Of a stretch of DNA of 64,000 nt, positions 1 to 10,248 are shown one piece after another. A program made the position numbers and the translations under genes. The stretch's first letter is position 1; each line of letters opens with the position of its first letter. The notes beneath the pieces were generated by a model. It ran no database searches. It was not told the origin of the DNA and saw only the letters and a program-made list of their open reading frames with translations. Source of the DNA: Armigeres subalbatus (lineage: Eukaryota; Arthropoda; Insecta; Diptera; Culicidae); the NCBI RefSeq assembly GCF_024139115.2, contig NC_085139.1, positions 256,001,679-256,065,678 on the forward strand, given 5' to 3'.

Positions 1-509
1 TTTTATCAATTCAGCCTACTCGCTTGCATTTTATTAACGAGCCTACTGATATGTCGACTTTGTTTGTCTTTAAAATTACAGCCTACTCATTCATGTAAAG
101 AATGAGCCTACTGCAGCAAAGTAGTAATTTTTGCTTATAATTTCAGCCAGTTCAGAATGTTTTATCAATTCAGCCTACTCGATTGCATTTTAGTAACGAG
201 CCTACTGATATGTCGACTTTGTTAATCTTTAAACTTACAGCCTACTCACTCATGTAAAGAATGAGCCTACTGTAGCAAAGTAGCCATTTTGTTTATAATT
301 TCAGTCATTCAGCCTACTCATTACCTCTGGTTGGTTGAGCCTACTGATCTTTTTTTTTTTTAACTTTTCAGCCTACCCGCTAACGAGCCTACTGATGGTT
401 GTATAATTAATTCTACAGCCTACTCACTCGTGAGCCTACTGTCATGACGGCCATTTTGTTAATCATTTTCGTCCAGCCTACTCATTACCTTCAATGGTTG
501 AGCCTACTG
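1..509. repeat. Eight paired CAGCCTACTC / GAGCCTACTG repeats
   Basis: Eight pairs of a CAGCCTACTC box followed by a GAGCCTACTG box are seen. The first boxes start at 12, 79, 171, 238, 310, 369, 416 and 474, and the partners at 39, 104, 198, 263, 337, 385, 432 and 500. The start-to-start distance is 25-27 bp in six pairs and exactly 16 bp in two. The AGCCTACT core is a direct repeat, but the bases just inside are inverted (CTCATTC...GAATGAG, CTCAC...GTGAG), so each pair can form a small hairpin. Positions 1-155 and 161-305 are also a larger tandem duplication. No coding potential is visible. The array would lie in intron 1 of the candidate gene at 577-644, if that gene is real. Confidence 0.85.
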
Positions 510-576
510 TTTCAAACTGCTTATCATAAAAGCCTATTAAATGATTTTCCAGTTCTGATTTTTCCAACATACTTAC

Positions 577-644
577 CCTGAGGGAGCATAATCCGCGCCA
601 ATGTCGTGTCCGATGCCGGATCCTTCATTTCCAAATTCCGCCAT
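577..644 (-). CDS. Candidate first coding exon, gene running off the left edge
   Basis: On the minus strand an ATG at 644 (context CAAT-ATG-GCG) opens a 22-codon frame starting MAEFGNEGSG. It ends at a strong splice donor, CAGG|GTAAGTATG, with the GT at 576-575. A second frame through the same exon, from an ATG at 627 (MKDPASDTTLARIM), is also open to the donor, so the frame is not settled. The exon is more GC-rich than its surroundings. I do not recognise the product. The next exon would lie left of the window, and the 1-509 repeat would be intronic. The donor is seen; the gene is inference. Confidence 0.3.
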
Positions 645-1097
645 ATTGCGTTTCTTTCGTTGCTCGACCGTAAAACAAAACTTCGACCGATAGCCTCGAA
701 AATCGTCACAAGAATGATCAGTGTTCTTTCTTTGCACTGAAACCCTTCTTTTTCTTTTTTTTTTTATCCCTTTCCTTTTCCTTCCAGTAGACCTTTCTTA
801 TCCCGTTCTCATCTTCCAAAATGTCTAAACGGCAACGTCGAATCTCCCAAAAGCTTTTTCCATTTTAGTACAACATTTTTTCTTTATTTCTGAAATTTGT
901 TCTTTTTCGAATTTCAAGCTTTAATATTAGCGGAGATACGGACCCTCACTCTGTTATGAAATATTTCACGCATGCATGGATTAGCTTTTTCAGTGGGGCG
1001 ACAAACGTCATTTGCTTTCCCTTATTTACTTCAATTTGTTTTATATATTATGTACTGTCAGAATAATAAGGCATTTGTTTTGATTTGCGTTCGCAAA
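645..1097. other. AT-rich spacer between two divergent gene candidates
   Basis: This holds pyrimidine-rich runs (740-800) and no convincing reading frame. It would contain the promoters of the candidate exon at 577-644 (minus) and of the peptide gene at 1098 (plus). A TATATA stretch at 1042-1047 is the only core-promoter-like signal seen for the latter, and its spacing is not diagnostic. Confidence 0.3.
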
Positions 1098-1413
1098 ATG
1101 CAAAGATTTTCAATGACGATCGTAGTGTTTTTTATCACGACTCAATTATTCGGTAAGTTTATCGTTTTTATTCTCTTTATTAGTTTATTCCATATAATCA
1201 TTCCGTACTCTACACTCACAAAGCGTTCCATGTTGAAAATCCTGTTTCGAATAAGCACATCGGATCATAAGCCTTTTAATATTTCATATTGACTGGGGTT
1301 TTGGCCTATGTTGAATTTTTTGTCTAATCCAATATCCAAAATATTTAGGAGCTATTGTGAACAACCTAGGGGGTAGAGGGGTAGGAAGAATGTCCATGGT
1401 TCACACAAATTAA
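1098..1413 (+). CDS. Candidate small secreted peptide gene, two exons
   Basis: Exon 1 (1098-1152) starts at ATG in CAAAATG context and encodes MQRFSMTIVVFFITTQLFG. That is a basic start followed by an uninterrupted hydrophobic run, as in a signal peptide. It ends at the donor G|GTAAGT. Exon 2 (1349-1413) follows acceptor ATATTTAG, keeps phase, and adds a short Gly/Arg-containing tail (NNLGGRGVGRMSM) before TAA. The predicted precursor is 39 aa. An AATAAA lies about 100 nt downstream. Only about 15-18 residues would remain after signal cleavage. I know no homologue; a neuropeptide, salivary or antimicrobial peptide are possibilities by size only. Chance is a real alternative because the exons are so short. 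Confidence 0.33.
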
Positions 1414-1514
1414 TGAAAAAATGCATGATCAGATGTGTACGCTGATGGAGGGAAGAACACATCTAAAACCACGTGGTATAAAAACAGCCCTTCGGAAAGA
1501 AGATTCATCAAAGG

Positions 1515-1520
1515 AATAAA
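1515..1520 (+). terminator. AATAAA poly(A) signal for the peptide candidate
   Basis: AATAAA lies 102 nt after the TAA at 1413, at a normal distance for a short 3' UTR. It is the first such signal downstream of the candidate gene. Confidence 0.35.
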
Positions 1521-2129
1521 CTAAAATAGAATAATTAATAGATGAGGGACGTTTAGATTATAAACTTCATTGTACAGACCCCACTTTTCTGATATGTATG
1601 ACATGCTAATTACAAATGTGTACTAGCCGTCTAATCATTCTTAATATAATTCAATTTTCTCCGTGTTGAACTTAACTTGAACTTGAAAACACATAAATAG
1701 AGCTGTAAAAAAATCAATCTGAATACATAACTATTAAGCCTTGTCTCATTCTACGAAATAAATTGAATTAAAATAAAAAGATACCGTTCCATTGAACAAA
1801 TGTCTTATATGTCATATTTAACCTTCTTCGGATATTAGAAAAAACTTACGAATAAGATGTTGGGGTCATATTGACCCAGAAATGTAAATGCTTATAAAAC
1901 AGTTAAATTATAACCGAATTACAAAGTTTATATACCGTTCGAAAGATAAACTCATCAATTTTGTGTCTAAGTAGTGATATGCCGGTTCTGGAGATCATGG
2001 CCACCGGGAAACGACTTCCAGGGGGACCTTGTCGGTCATGTAAGGGAAGCACAAAAATTGCTCCATATATGCCTTTCGATCGCTAATTCTTCATAAATTC
2101 TCTTAAAACGGAAATATATGGTCCATGAG

Positions 2130-3150
2130 AGGTCTTCCGACGAAATTGGCCACTCCAGGTACATGCAAGGTGCCCCCGGGGAACCCGTAGGAAGGGACAT
2201 TTCCGTTTTAGCACCAAAATATGCCGTGCGGCGGCTCTTTCGTCATGATTTTTCACAAAATAGATGATTATGCGCTCGAAATCTATAATTGACCACATTG
2301 GCCACTCTTGGAGCCTATGAGGTGCCCTCGGGGAACCCGTAAAAGGGGACATTTTCGTTTTAACATCAAAATATGTCGTACAGCGGCTCTTTCGTCATGA
2401 TTTTCCACAAAATAGATGATTATGCGATTGAAATCGATAAGTGTCCACATTGGCCACTCTCGGAACCTATGAGGTGCCCTTGGGAAACCCGTAGAAAGGA
2501 ACATTTCCGTTTTAGCACCAAAATATGCCGTGCGGCGGCTCTTTCGTCATGATTTTCCACAAAATAGATGATTATGCGCTTGAAATCGATAAGTGACCAC
2601 ATTGGCCACTCTTGGAACCTATGAAGGGCCCCCAGAGAACCCGTAGAATGGGAGATTTTCGTTTTAGCACCAAAATATGCCGTGCGGCGGCTCTTTCGTC
2701 ATGATTTTCTACAAAATAGATGATTATGCGCTTGAAATCGATAAGTGACCACATTGGCCACTCTTGGAACCTATGAGGTGCCCTTGGGGAACCCGTAGAA
2801 AAGGACATTTCCGTTTTAGCACCAAAATATGCCGTGCGGCGGCTTTTTCGTCATGATTTTCCACAGGTTCCCCTTGGGGAACCCGTAGAAAGGGACATTT
2901 CCGTTTTAGCACCAAAATAGGCCGTTCGGCGGCTTTTTCGTCATGATTTTCCACAAAATAGATGATTATGCGCTTGAAATCGATAAGTGACCACATTGGC
3001 CACTCTTGGAACCTATGAGGTGCCCTTGAGGAACCCGTAGAAAGGGACATTTCCGTTTTAGCACCAAAATAGGCCGTTCGGCGGCTTTTTCGTCATGATT
3101 TTCCACAAAATAGATGATTATGCGCTCGAAATCGATAAGGTCACTTTTGG
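2130..3150 (-). repeat. 152-bp tandem array, left arm
   Basis: About six units of a 152-bp repeat, recognised by the recurring box TTGGCCACTC at about 2146, 2299, 2450, 2602, 2754 and 2997 and by the recurring GGGAACCCGTAGAA box. One copy near 2860-2940 is truncated. The repeat stays open in one frame, which creates a ladder of spurious 60-110 aa frames on the minus strand that should not be called genes. Confidence 0.85.
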
Positions 3151-3199
3151 AACAAATGAGTTGCCCTCGGGGAACCCATAGAAGGTGACATTTCCGTTT

Positions 3200-3650
3200 T
3201 TATATCGAAATGAATAAATGACCACGTTTTCCATTTTGGAACCTATGAAGTACCCCCGTGGAGCTCATAGGAGAGGACATTTCCGTGTCTACTCTCACTC
3301 ACTTAAAATCGATTAGCGACCACATTGGTCACTTTTAAAACCTATGAGATGCCTCCGGAGAACCTGTACAAGGAGATATTTTTATTTTATACCAAGATAT
3401 GCCGTGTAGCGGCACTATCATTTTCCATAAAATAGCTGGCTATGCTCTTGAATTCTAATATCAACCAGGGTAACCCCAGGCCCAGTTTCGGTAATTGTGG
3501 AGTGCCGCGAGAATCCATTGAAAGGGATGTTGTCGTTTTGCATCATTATCTGCTGTGCGGTAGTTCTTCCTTCATGATTTTCTATCAAGTAGATGAGTAC
3601 GCGCATTGGCGTAACTACCTCCGATGCCTAGGGGAGCTATAGCCCCTCTC
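3200..3650. repeat. Diverged continuation of the 152-bp array
   Basis: Three more, strongly diverged units can still be recognised by 'gtgaca/ggacatttccgt', 'gaccacatt/ggtcact' and 'atttt(cc)ataaaata' remnants. They mark the older inner edge of the left arm. Confidence 0.5.
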
Positions 3651-3904
3651 GAAATTTACCCTCTTTTTGAAAATTCTCGAACATTTTAACATCTCATCAA
3701 GTTATCAGCGGTAATGTGACAAATGCAGTCAAACCACCTAAGGCAATTGCGGATCCATCACACTCATTCATATTATTCTCTTTTCTCAAGCACGTGCACG
3801 TGTGCACGTGTGAACAACAACTCACAGTCTATGTTTAATTGCGCTCGACTAGCGTCAGGCAGTGGATATATTTGCATACTTCATAAATATTCTATCTATC
3901 TCAA

Positions 3905-4735
3905 ATGAAAACAAATAGTGCAACTTTCCATGGATTCCGCCGAGAATCTTCCAAGAATTCTGATGAGAATTCTTTAGTGATCCTGACTGGAATGTTCCAG
4001 GGACTCCGACGGAAATCTCTAGATATTTCGACGAGAATACCGATGGGAGCCTCCAGGGATCATGAAGGGAATCCACCAGAGATTTCGGAGGGAATGTTTC
4101 AGGAATTCCAACGGAAAAATTTCAAGGATTCCGACGAGAATGTAGCAGGGATCCTTCACCCTCCAGGAATTTCGACGGGAATATTTCAGGAATTTGAAGG
4201 GAATATTCCAGGGATTTCGTCGAAAACCCTCCAGGAATTCCAATATGATGGTTCCAGGTATTTCAAAGGATTTCGAAGCAAATCATCGAATGGTTCCAAA
4301 AAAAATTCGTTTAGGAGCTCTGAACAAAATCTATGAAAAATTATGACCGTCGATGTATTCCGAAACGAAACGTCGAATGATTCTGAAGCAATTCTTCGTG
4401 GGATTCCGAAGCTAATCGTCAGCCGGATTTCTTATCGTCTAGAGATCCCAACGCAGATCATTTGCGAATCTGGAGATATTCCGGAGCAAATCAACGAGAG
4501 ATTCTAAAGCAAATCCGATATTAAAGGGTATTTTTCACAGATTCTCAAGGGTATTGCTTAACAATACTGGAAAGAATCCAGTAGGAATTCTTCTGGATTA
4601 CGATTGGAATACTTCGATGAATCTGAAAAAAATATTTAGAGATTGAAGTGAGAACACTTCTCGGGTTCTGATGAGAATCCTTCTCGGATGCTGATGGAAT
4701 CTTTCTCAGAAGTCAGAAAGAAGCTAATTTTTTTC
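3905..4735. repeat. Degenerate short repeats of GATTCCGACGAGAAT type
   Basis: About 30 imperfect copies of motifs such as 'ttccgacgagaat', 'ggaattccaacgg' and 'ccagggatttcgacg' follow one another every 25-35 bp. The spacing keeps frames open on both strands (143 aa plus, 74 aa minus), but the composition is repetitive and no domain is seen. It forms the non-inverted centre of the foldback element. Confidence 0.7.
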
Positions 4736-5159
4736 CACGCATTTCATTAAGTATGATAGAGTGAATATGAGAGATAACTCTTTAGTCTTCAAACTTTTTC
4801 GGTAACTCATTATGCTATATGTTGAAAACTGATATCACTACTAACTAACTTATCAAATCCTAGGGGGGCCAACTTTTTTCTAGGATGGGCTAAGCCCCCC
4901 TTATTTACGCCAATGAGTACGCGTTTGAAATTAATTACCATCTCAATTGGCCGCTCGTGGAATCTATAAGATTCTCCCTGGGAACAAATAGAAGGGGTCA
5001 TTTACGTGTTCTTATCAAGTTAATAATCCTATGTAAGGCTATATCAAGACAAAATTTTCAAAACGACTTATCTGCTTTTGTAAACACCTTGTACCTCAAA
5101 GGATCTAAGGGTGGACAATATGTAAATAATCGGTTTCGAGGGCACTTATTTGGAGACGA

Positions 5160-6015
5160 AATAGCCGCCGCATGACATATGTTGGTGTAAAAATGGAAAT
5201 ATCCCCTTCTACGGGTTTTCCGGAGGCACCTCATAGGTTTCAAAAGTGGCCAATGTGGTAACCTATCGATTTCAAACGCATAATAATCTATTTTGTGAAA
5301 AATCATGACGAAAGAGCCGCCTCACGGCATATTCTGGTGCTAAAACGGAAATGTTCCCTCTTACGGGTTCCCCGGGAGCACCTTGCACGTACCAGGAGTG
5401 GCCAATGTGGTCACTTATCGATTTCAAGCGCATAACCATCTGTTTGCTGGAAAATCATGACGAAAGAGCCGCCGCACGGCATATTTTGGTGCTAAAACGG
5501 AAATGTCCCTTTCTACGGGTTCCCCAAGGGCACCTCATAGGTTCCAAGAGTGGCCAATGTGGTCACTTATCGATTTAAAGCGCATAATAATCTATTTTGT
5601 GGAAATCATGACGAAAGAGCCGCTGTACGACATATTTTGATGTTAAAACGAAAATGTCCCCTTTTACGGGTTCCCCGAGGGCACCTCATAGGCTCCAAGA
5701 GTGGCCAATGTGGTCAATTATAGATTTCGAGCGCATAATCATCTATTTTGTGAAAAATAATGACGAAAGAGCCGCCGCACGGCATATTTTGGTGCTAAAA
5801 CGGAAATGTCCCTCCCTACGGGTTCCTCGGGGGCACCTTGCATGTTCCAGGAGTGGCCAATTTAATCACTTATCGATTTCAAGCGCATAACCATCTGTTT
5901 GGTGGAAAACCATGACGAAAGAGCCGCCGCACGGCATATTTTGGTGCTAAAACGGAAATGTCCCTTCCTACGGGTTCCCCGGGGGCACCTTGCATGTACC
6001 AGGAGTGGCCAATTT
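5160..6015 (+). repeat. 152-bp tandem array, right arm
   Basis: This is the inverted counterpart of the left array. The box GAGTGGCCAAT recurs at about 5247, 5399, 5551, 5702, 5854 and 6006, a spacing of 150-152 bp. Unit order and the diverged edge units suggest the arms expanded by unequal exchange or slippage after the element formed. Confidence 0.85.
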
Positions 6016-6606
6016 CGTCGGAAGACCTCTCATGGACCATATATTTCCGTTTTAAGAGAATTTATGAAGAATTAGCGATCGAAAGGCATATATGGAGCAA
6101 TTTTTGTGCTTCCCTTATATGACCGACAAGGTCCCCCTGGAAGTCGTTTCCCGGTGGCCATGGTCTCCAGAACCGGCATATCACTACATAGACACAAAAT
6201 TGATGAGTTTATCTTTCGAACGGTATATAAACTTTGTAATTCGGTTATAATTTGACTGTTTTATAAGCATTTACATTTCTGGGTCAATATGACCCTAACA
6301 TCTTATTCGTAACTTTTTTTGTGGGGTCGTTCCTGTTGCACCTTAAAATACTTTTTTCATGTCAGATGCTTCATTTCCACAAAATATTAAAAGTCAAGAA
6401 ATTTCAGAACGATCGGATTATCAGGTAAAAAGTTATTCTACTTTGAAGTTTCGTTTTGGGTCATATTGACCCCAACATCTTACTAAGGTTAAGGTGAAGG
6501 TGGGTTGAGTACCAAAACAAAGCTTTGAAAGTGTTGGTAGAATAAAAACTGTCATATACTGTAGTAGTATTGGTGCCGTAGTTATAAATAAACAAAGAAT
6601 ATTAGT

Positions 6607-7327
6607 AGGGTGGTTCAAAAAACGACCCAGCTCCACCACGCTCAATCGATTCCTTCCCATGCTCCGAGTGTCCTTCAAAAGCCGATTTGAACAAAAACTG
6701 ATTGAGCACAAGTCGGTTAAAGTTTGTATGAAAGCTAGTATGGGAAACTAAACCTTTTATTACACTGGCTACAGTGCCTCTCCTCCAAACGTTAGTGAAA
6801 AGAGAACCCACATAGCTGAATGAAAACCGCACCTTGGGAAAGATCCATTGACTACGTAACGCGAAAATAGCATTTTATATCCCGCTCACTCCCATGTCAC
6901 ACTTTTTGTATGAAGTATCTGCTCGTGGTGCGATAGATATCACAGACAAATTCTGGCTATTTTGTTGAATTACACGTTTTACTGATGCTTTCTGAAAAGC
7001 CTAATTATCATGCTAAGGATTCACAACCTCGATTAGAATCGACTCCCAACTATCGGAACGACAATTCAATATGCATTGTCTATGGAGTCAAAGCTCTTGA
7101 GTATATCATCCAGTCATATGGTCTCCCCCCTCGCCAGGGCCCAATGACGAAGCGCCACAATCAGAATAATGTTAAATTCAACCTCGCCATATCAACTCTC
7201 ATACAAACCTGAAAAGGCCTGTGCACGGTAAGCCCCTATTCAAACCAGCCCAAACCATCGGAAGACATCCAGAATATGAAACATATTCGCCTGAGCGTAG
7301 CGGAGCAAAATAATTTTTGAGCCACCC
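6607..7327. mobile_element. MITE with AGGGTGGTTCAAAAA terminal repeats
   Basis: The left end reads AGGGTGGTTCAAAAA and the right end is its near-complement TTTTTGAGCCACCCT. The 720 bp between carry only short frames. Flanks are AT-rich (aatattagt / aaatattact), so a target duplication is likely but imperfect. The ends resemble those of hAT-type MITEs; the superfamily is not certain. Confidence 0.65.
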
Positions 7328-8780
7328 TAAATATTACTTTGCTGCTGCAGGTGCCGGTGTTTACATTCGCTCCACGATCCGTTTTTTGTAGTTTTTACGG
7401 TCAAAAATAGCAGTTTTTATTAAGTTTTCGATTCAAACAAGTGACTGATTTGAAAAAGTGATGTTTAATTTGCATTCTATCAACATTTCGGGCTGCTCAT
7501 GGGCGGAGAAGTGAGTAAAAACTTAATTTTTTCAATGCCCTTTGTGAAGAAGTGAAGTGCAGTGATAAGCCCACCAAATCGCGAACGGCAATTAAATTGG
7601 CACGAAACTGCTGATTTCAGCTATAATTCGTGCCGAAATGCATAGGACTCTTTGAAGAAACATGTTCATTATCACGGGAAGTAAATAAATATGCTGTGAG
7701 CAGGTTAGTAATTTGAATATCAAACTTTTGTTCGGTGCTGTTCGATGCATTCTAATGTTGGTGGGAGAGGAGTGCGGGAGGTGCGGTATTGACCCGTGGA
7801 AGGTCCGGTGCCATATTGACTGCCATTGTGGTACTCTTCCAACTATGTCCTTAAATGCATTATGATTCCCCAGATTAGTTTGTTTTTCAATTTAACGCAC
7901 TGTCACTTTAAGTTTAGTTTGAATTTAATTCAATAAATGGGATGTAGCTTAGAAGCAGATAGACGTCATTTCAGGTCCCTTTTTCAGGTCAGGTTTTTCT
8001 CAAAATATTTAGCTTTGATACGAGAAGCACGAACAATTATCAACTCGTCATAATTTTCATCATTGAATTCTTAACTTTTTTCTACAAAAAATATAATTTT
8101 GAAAAAGTCTCACCGGCGCGTGCTCACTCGTAATTTAAATGTTGATACATTGACAGCTACATCAAACAACTGAAAACCGAAATACTCCGCTCGGTGCACA
8201 GGTTGAAGAATTGACCACGCGACGCCTCTGGATAAATGCGTATAAACCCGATGCGCACTTTTACCCCACCGGTGGGGTAAGAGTGCGTTTTTCACTTGTC
8301 TTGCAATAAGGGTTCTACTAAAACGAATCTCAATAATTTCAATATTTTTTCCACTGGGTAACATAAAGGAAGAGTGTATGAATCATCGACACAGATTTGC
8401 TATGCAGAAGCTTGCTTCATAAAGGCCACATGATCGATTGAAAACTAAGTGCGTACTCTTGTCCCACTCTACTCTATTGTGAAAAATAAACGGGAGACTT
8501 TTTAAAAATTATCAATCATAAACCTACGGCTTCAAAGCAGTATAAATCATTAGTTTTCTGTGCAGTGAGCCGGGAACCGGCTCCATAGGCCCAAGTAGTG
8601 ATTTACCCTATTATTTTAAAATGAAAGTTATTTAAGACATTGCAAGAAAAAATAGTTCATAACTTTGGCAATGAATGTTTATGATTTGATCGATAGTTCA
8701 ATTTCCCGATTGGTTTCATGATTTCCCTCATTTTTCCCGGTCGGTTCCAATTCCCGGTTTTCCAGACTGAATGGACACCC
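7328..8780. other. Non-coding stretch; possible untranslated first exon
   Basis: No gene-sized frame is seen. The part at about 7370-7701 is somewhat richer in coding-like triplets, and ends in AGCAG|GTTAGT. It could be an untranslated first exon on the plus strand, but that is weak. A near-perfect 34-bp palindrome sits at 8254-8287. The segment 8450-8700 is AT-rich with no recognisable element. Confidence 0.3.
8254..8287. repeat. 34-bp palindrome centred on CCACCGGTGG
   Basis: The left half CGCACTTTTACCCCACC pairs with the right half GGTGGGGTAAGAGTGCG with a single mismatch and no loop. It could be the core of a short foldback element or an extrudable cruciform. No flanking repeats were seen that decide between these. 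Confidence 0.7.
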
Positions 8781-9230
8781 TGAGACATACGATGGATGCC
8801 TACTGCGGGACGTCAAAATCGCCATGGGCGACATAAACGCACAGGTAGGGAGGAAATGTATAGACCGGTCATCGGACCGGATAGTCTGCACACCGCATCG
8901 AATGACAATAGCCAACGATGCATAAACTCCGCAGCCTCCCGCGGAATGGTAGTCCGAAGCACCTTTTTCCCCGCAAAAATATCCACAAAGCCACATGGAG
9001 ATCGCCTAACCAAGAAACGGAAAACCAAATCGACCACGTTCTAATCTACAGTAAATTCTTGTCCGACATCACGAACGTCCGCACTTACCGCAGTGCGAAT
9101 ATTGAATCCGACCACTACCTCGTTGCAGTATGCCTGCGCTTAAAACTCTCGACGGTGTACGACGGACGGACGCCGCGGCTTAACATTGGGCGGCTACAAG
9201 ATGGTCATAGGCGTAACTAGAGTCTCGGTC
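8780..9230 (+). pseudogene. Non-LTR retrotransposon endonuclease fragment
   Basis: In shifting frames the plus strand reads as the C-terminal half of an APE-type endonuclease domain: 'DVKIAMGDINAQVG', then 'NQIDHVLIY', 'VRTYRSANIESDHYLV'. The GDxN and SDHxLV motifs are the usual late catalytic motifs of that fold. At least two frameshifts break it. The same family recurs at 43370-44040 (endonuclease to reverse-transcriptase linker) and 11500-13137 (reverse transcriptase), so these are three pieces of one LINE family. Confidence 0.75.
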
Positions 9231-9372
9231 TAGGGGGGCCATGGCACCAGCTGGTGGGATGTAATTTTCAAAGGCGATTTAAAGCACTGTGCGCATGGAT
9301 TGCAATAGAAATTGTTTGACTAAGTTTATCGCTCATTCGTCCTAGAACTAACATAAAAAAATCGCGAATAGA

Positions 9373-9597
9373 GTTCAGTGCGTGATCTCTCTTGTTTCGG
9401 ACAGCAGAACGATCGCGCGATCGGCCAAATTATTGTGTTCTGCATTGCGCGGCCGGTAATAAAATTAATCAGTTCAGTGCGTGATCTCTCTAATTCCGGA
9501 CAGCAGACGGATCGCGCGGTCGGCCGAATTATTGTGTTCTGCATTGCGCGGCCGGTAATAAAATTAATCAGTTCAGTGCGTGATCTCTCTTGTTTCG
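9373..9597 (+). repeat. 99-bp tandem repeat, 2.3 copies
   Basis: GTTCAGTGCGTGATCTCTC starts at 9373, 9472 and 9571. The copies differ by a few substitutions. It stays open on both strands because the unit is a multiple of three, which explains the repetitive frames there. Confidence 0.9.
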
Positions 9598-9672
9598 AAG
9601 CGGGCTTGGTAGTCATATGGTTACTGCTTCTGCCTCATACGCAGGAGGTCGTGGGTTCAATCCCAGGTCCGT
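9597..9672 (+). mobile_element. tRNA-like head of a SINE
   Basis: A cloverleaf-like stretch is seen: GGTAG D-arm start, anticodon stem CTGC/GCAG around loop CTCATAC (anticodon CAT), and a T-arm with loop TTCAATC in the B-box GGGTTCAATCCC. The acceptor stem does not pair convincingly and the tail continues into repeat DNA. I read it as a tRNA-derived SINE promoter and not a functional tRNA gene. Confidence 0.55.
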
Positions 9673-10248
9673 TCCATTCTCCTACTTTGTATCTTTCTCT
9701 TTATTTCTCATGTTCTAGTAATCGCTAGAACTGGAAATGGACTTCCATACCGTTTCCATTATTAATCCTATACCATCAACTTGAGTATTCTATCAGTAAT
9801 CTGATAGAATTGGAAATGAACTATAGAGCTCGTTTCCTACATCCAATTAGAAATTCCATCAGTTACCTTCTCCTATCTATCACATTGGCAGCTCGTTAAC
9901 CAAGACGGACCTCTGCCTCTCCAACCTAACCCAGAAATTCCAACAAATTCCGCATGAACTCGTGGTAAGTGCAGAGGTATATTCGGCTTGCAGTGGGCGA
10001 GTGATTGCATCATCATTTCCTCCCCCTTCCCTATATTGACTTGCATTCTGACGTGGCAGGCGCCAGTATGACCTAACAAATGAGATCACCAGTACTTGTA
10101 CATTGAAGATGTGTGCTAGTCCCAAGCAAACATCTGTTGGTTCCCTGTGCAAGAACAGCTGATCTGGTCATAATGGAGTAGCAACTACGAGCAGTCAATC
10201 AAGCTCAAGCTCATTCGTCCTAGAACTAACATAAAAAAATCGCGAATA

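Larger units (their letters stand above)
1822..6488. mobile_element. Large foldback element with tandem-repeat arms, piggyBac-like ends
   Basis: Two long inverted arms are seen. The sequence at about 1843-2140 reappears as its reverse complement at about 6005-6325, and further in both arms become arrays of the same 152-bp unit in opposite orientation. TTAA occurs at both edges (1818-1821 and 6489-6492), next to CCTT at the left and AAGG at the right, and a GGGGTCATATTGACCC palindrome sits close to each end. TTAA duplication with CCTT-type ends is what piggyBac-superfamily elements leave. There is no transposase frame, so it is non-autonomous. The right end carries about 165 bp beyond the inverted part. 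Foldback (FB) elements with repetitive arms are known from Drosophila; the piggyBac assignment is inference. Confidence 0.6.
9331..10248. repeat. Segment bounded by identical 40-nt direct repeats
   Basis: The 40 nt at 9331-9370 (GCTCATTCGTCCTAG...CGCGAATA) recur without a mismatch at 10209-10248. Between them lie a 99-bp tandem repeat and a tRNA-like sequence. This is either a very long duplication made at insertion or a remnant of a repeat-bounded element. Confidence 0.7.

Noticed and set aside
2083..3050. Ladder of similar 60-108 aa minus-strand frames, and their mirror at 5351-5890
   Set aside because: All are the 152-bp repeat read in one frame; copies differ by stops and there is no conserved start.
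3905..4336. 143-codon plus-strand frame
   Set aside because: Produced by 25-35-bp degenerate repeats inside the foldback element; both strands are open for the same reason.
9597..9672. Possible tRNA-Met gene
   Set aside because: Anticodon and T arms are tRNA-like, but the acceptor stem fails and the sequence continues into repeat DNA without a T-run terminator.
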